Positions 62,352 to 62,631 of a stretch of DNA of 62,631 nucleotides are shown here, piece after piece. Within the stretch, counting starts at the first letter, position 1. Every line of letters starts with the position of its first letter. This DNA comes from Clostridia bacterium. Lineage in GTDB: Bacteria > Bacillota > Clostridia > Christensenellales > Aristaeellaceae. Below the pieces are notes generated by a model, which had not been told where the DNA came from, did not search any database, and saw only the letters and a list, made by a program, of their open reading frames with translations. The stretch is from contig JAFRLF010000091.1 of assembly GCA_017431365.1 (NCBI GenBank), positions 1-62,631 on the forward strand, written 5' to 3'. A program made the translations under genes and the position numbers.

Positions 62352-62631
62352 ATGTCAGCAATGCGTTCCCGGACGGAGGGACGAAAGCTCGCTCCTCTGC
62401 CCAAGTCCATGTTCAAAATGCGTACAAAACAGCGCAACTTCGTGCTGGAAGTCATCATGACCACGGCAAAGCTGTTCTTTATCGTCGCGCTGATCGTCGG
62501 CGTCACCGGGGCCGGGCTCCTGGTCGGCGTCGCCAAGGCCTGGGTGGAGACCATGCCTGTTCTGGATCTCAGCGCCTTTGACGAACAGGCGCAGACTTCA
62601 TACATCTATGACAAAAACGGCGGCCTCATCA
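62352..62631 (+). CDS. Class A penicillin-binding protein, N-terminal part
   Basis: Partial: 93 codons are visible and the frame is open at the window edge. SD GGGAGGAAA precedes the ATG. A basic cytoplasmic tail (MSAMRSRTEGRKLAPLPKSM, then more basic residues) leads into one transmembrane helix (~residues 38-60, AKLFFIVALIVGVTGAGLL). Then comes ETMPVLDLSAFDEQAQTSYI and YDKNGGLI, the usual lead into the glycosyltransferase domain of PBP1a/ponA-type enzymes. It would polymerise and crosslink peptidoglycan outside the membrane. The catalytic domains are outside the window. Confidence 0.88.
   Translation, partial: MSAMRSRTEGRKLAPLPKSMFKMRTKQRNFVLEVIMTTAKLFFIVALIVGVTGAGLLVGVAKAWVETMPVLDLSAFDEQAQTSYIYDKNGGLI

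Noticed and set aside
1-62631. CRISPR array, tRNA or rRNA genes
   Set aside because: No regularly spaced repeats, tRNA-like cloverleafs or rRNA stretches were recognised in the intergenic gaps; a dedicated scan was not possible.

Overview
The window looks like chromosomal DNA from a low-to-mid GC, Gram-positive, probably anaerobic Clostridia-type Firmicute (inference). Reasons: an Obg/YhbY/YqeK/RsfS ribosome-assembly block, a FtsB/DivIC-type divisome protein, a RicA (YmcA)-like protein between miaB and mutS, a HelD-type helicase, the two radical-SAM proteins of the TIGR03960/TIGR03936 pair beside an RNase E/G, and no outer-membrane genes. No rRNA, tRNA, CRISPR array, insertion sequence or prophage was recognised. 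No gap between genes exceeds 300 bases; the longest (453-710, 32782-33030 and 59329-59582) hold the promoters and inverted repeats listed.

Layout. 1-452: end of a sugar ABC transporter ATPase and its terminator. 573-6787 (+): CdaR/PucR-type regulator, S41 protease, endonuclease III, Obg GTPase, YhbY, YqeK, RsfS, RNase HI. 6803-8070 (-): a single-gene Xer-type tyrosine recombinase with its promoter and a striking 34-bp inverted repeat immediately upstream. 8129-21029 (-): a tightly packed ~13-kb operon running from two radical-SAM proteins through RNase E/G, MiaB, RicA-like, MutS, MutL, MiaA, an aluminium-resistance/methionine-gamma-lyase-like PLP enzyme and a small eight-cysteine protein. 21160-27740: mixed-strand accessory genes (glycosylasparaginase, acetyltransferase, HAD phosphatase, a CLC transporter with fluoride-type motifs, GH43-like glycosidase, PHP histidinol-phosphatase-like, metallophosphoesterase). 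27745-32781 (-): two flavoproteins and HelD. 33031-33747 (+): a phosphatase. 33840-41270 (-): complete hisZGDCBHAF-IE operon. 41440-44079: FtsB-like protein, then ROK kinase, a secreted membrane-anchored protein and a DUF3783 protein. 44184-48974 (-): ABC transporter of GldA/GldF/GldG type with a DUF4340 protein. 49157-59328 (-): hybrid histidine kinase, cobalamin nucleotide-loop genes (cobT, cobU, cobS, a short cobU-like gene, cobC-like), a thioredoxin-reductase-like flavoprotein and an M16C peptidase. 59583-62631 (+): DUF5685 protein with a DnaJ partner, threonine aldolase, and the start of a class A penicillin-binding protein.

How they fit together. MiaA and MiaB, consecutive enzymes of ms2i6A37 tRNA modification, share one transcript with mismatch repair and RNA-decay factors. 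The his operon lacks a histidinol-phosphate phosphatase, which the PHP protein at 26095 could supply. The cob genes cover only late nucleotide-loop assembly, so within this window they indicate salvage or the end of a pathway. Leftmost genes run on +, most genes to the right run on -, and they meet at the Xer-type recombinase; with the inverted repeat this makes the replication terminus region a reasonable hypothesis.
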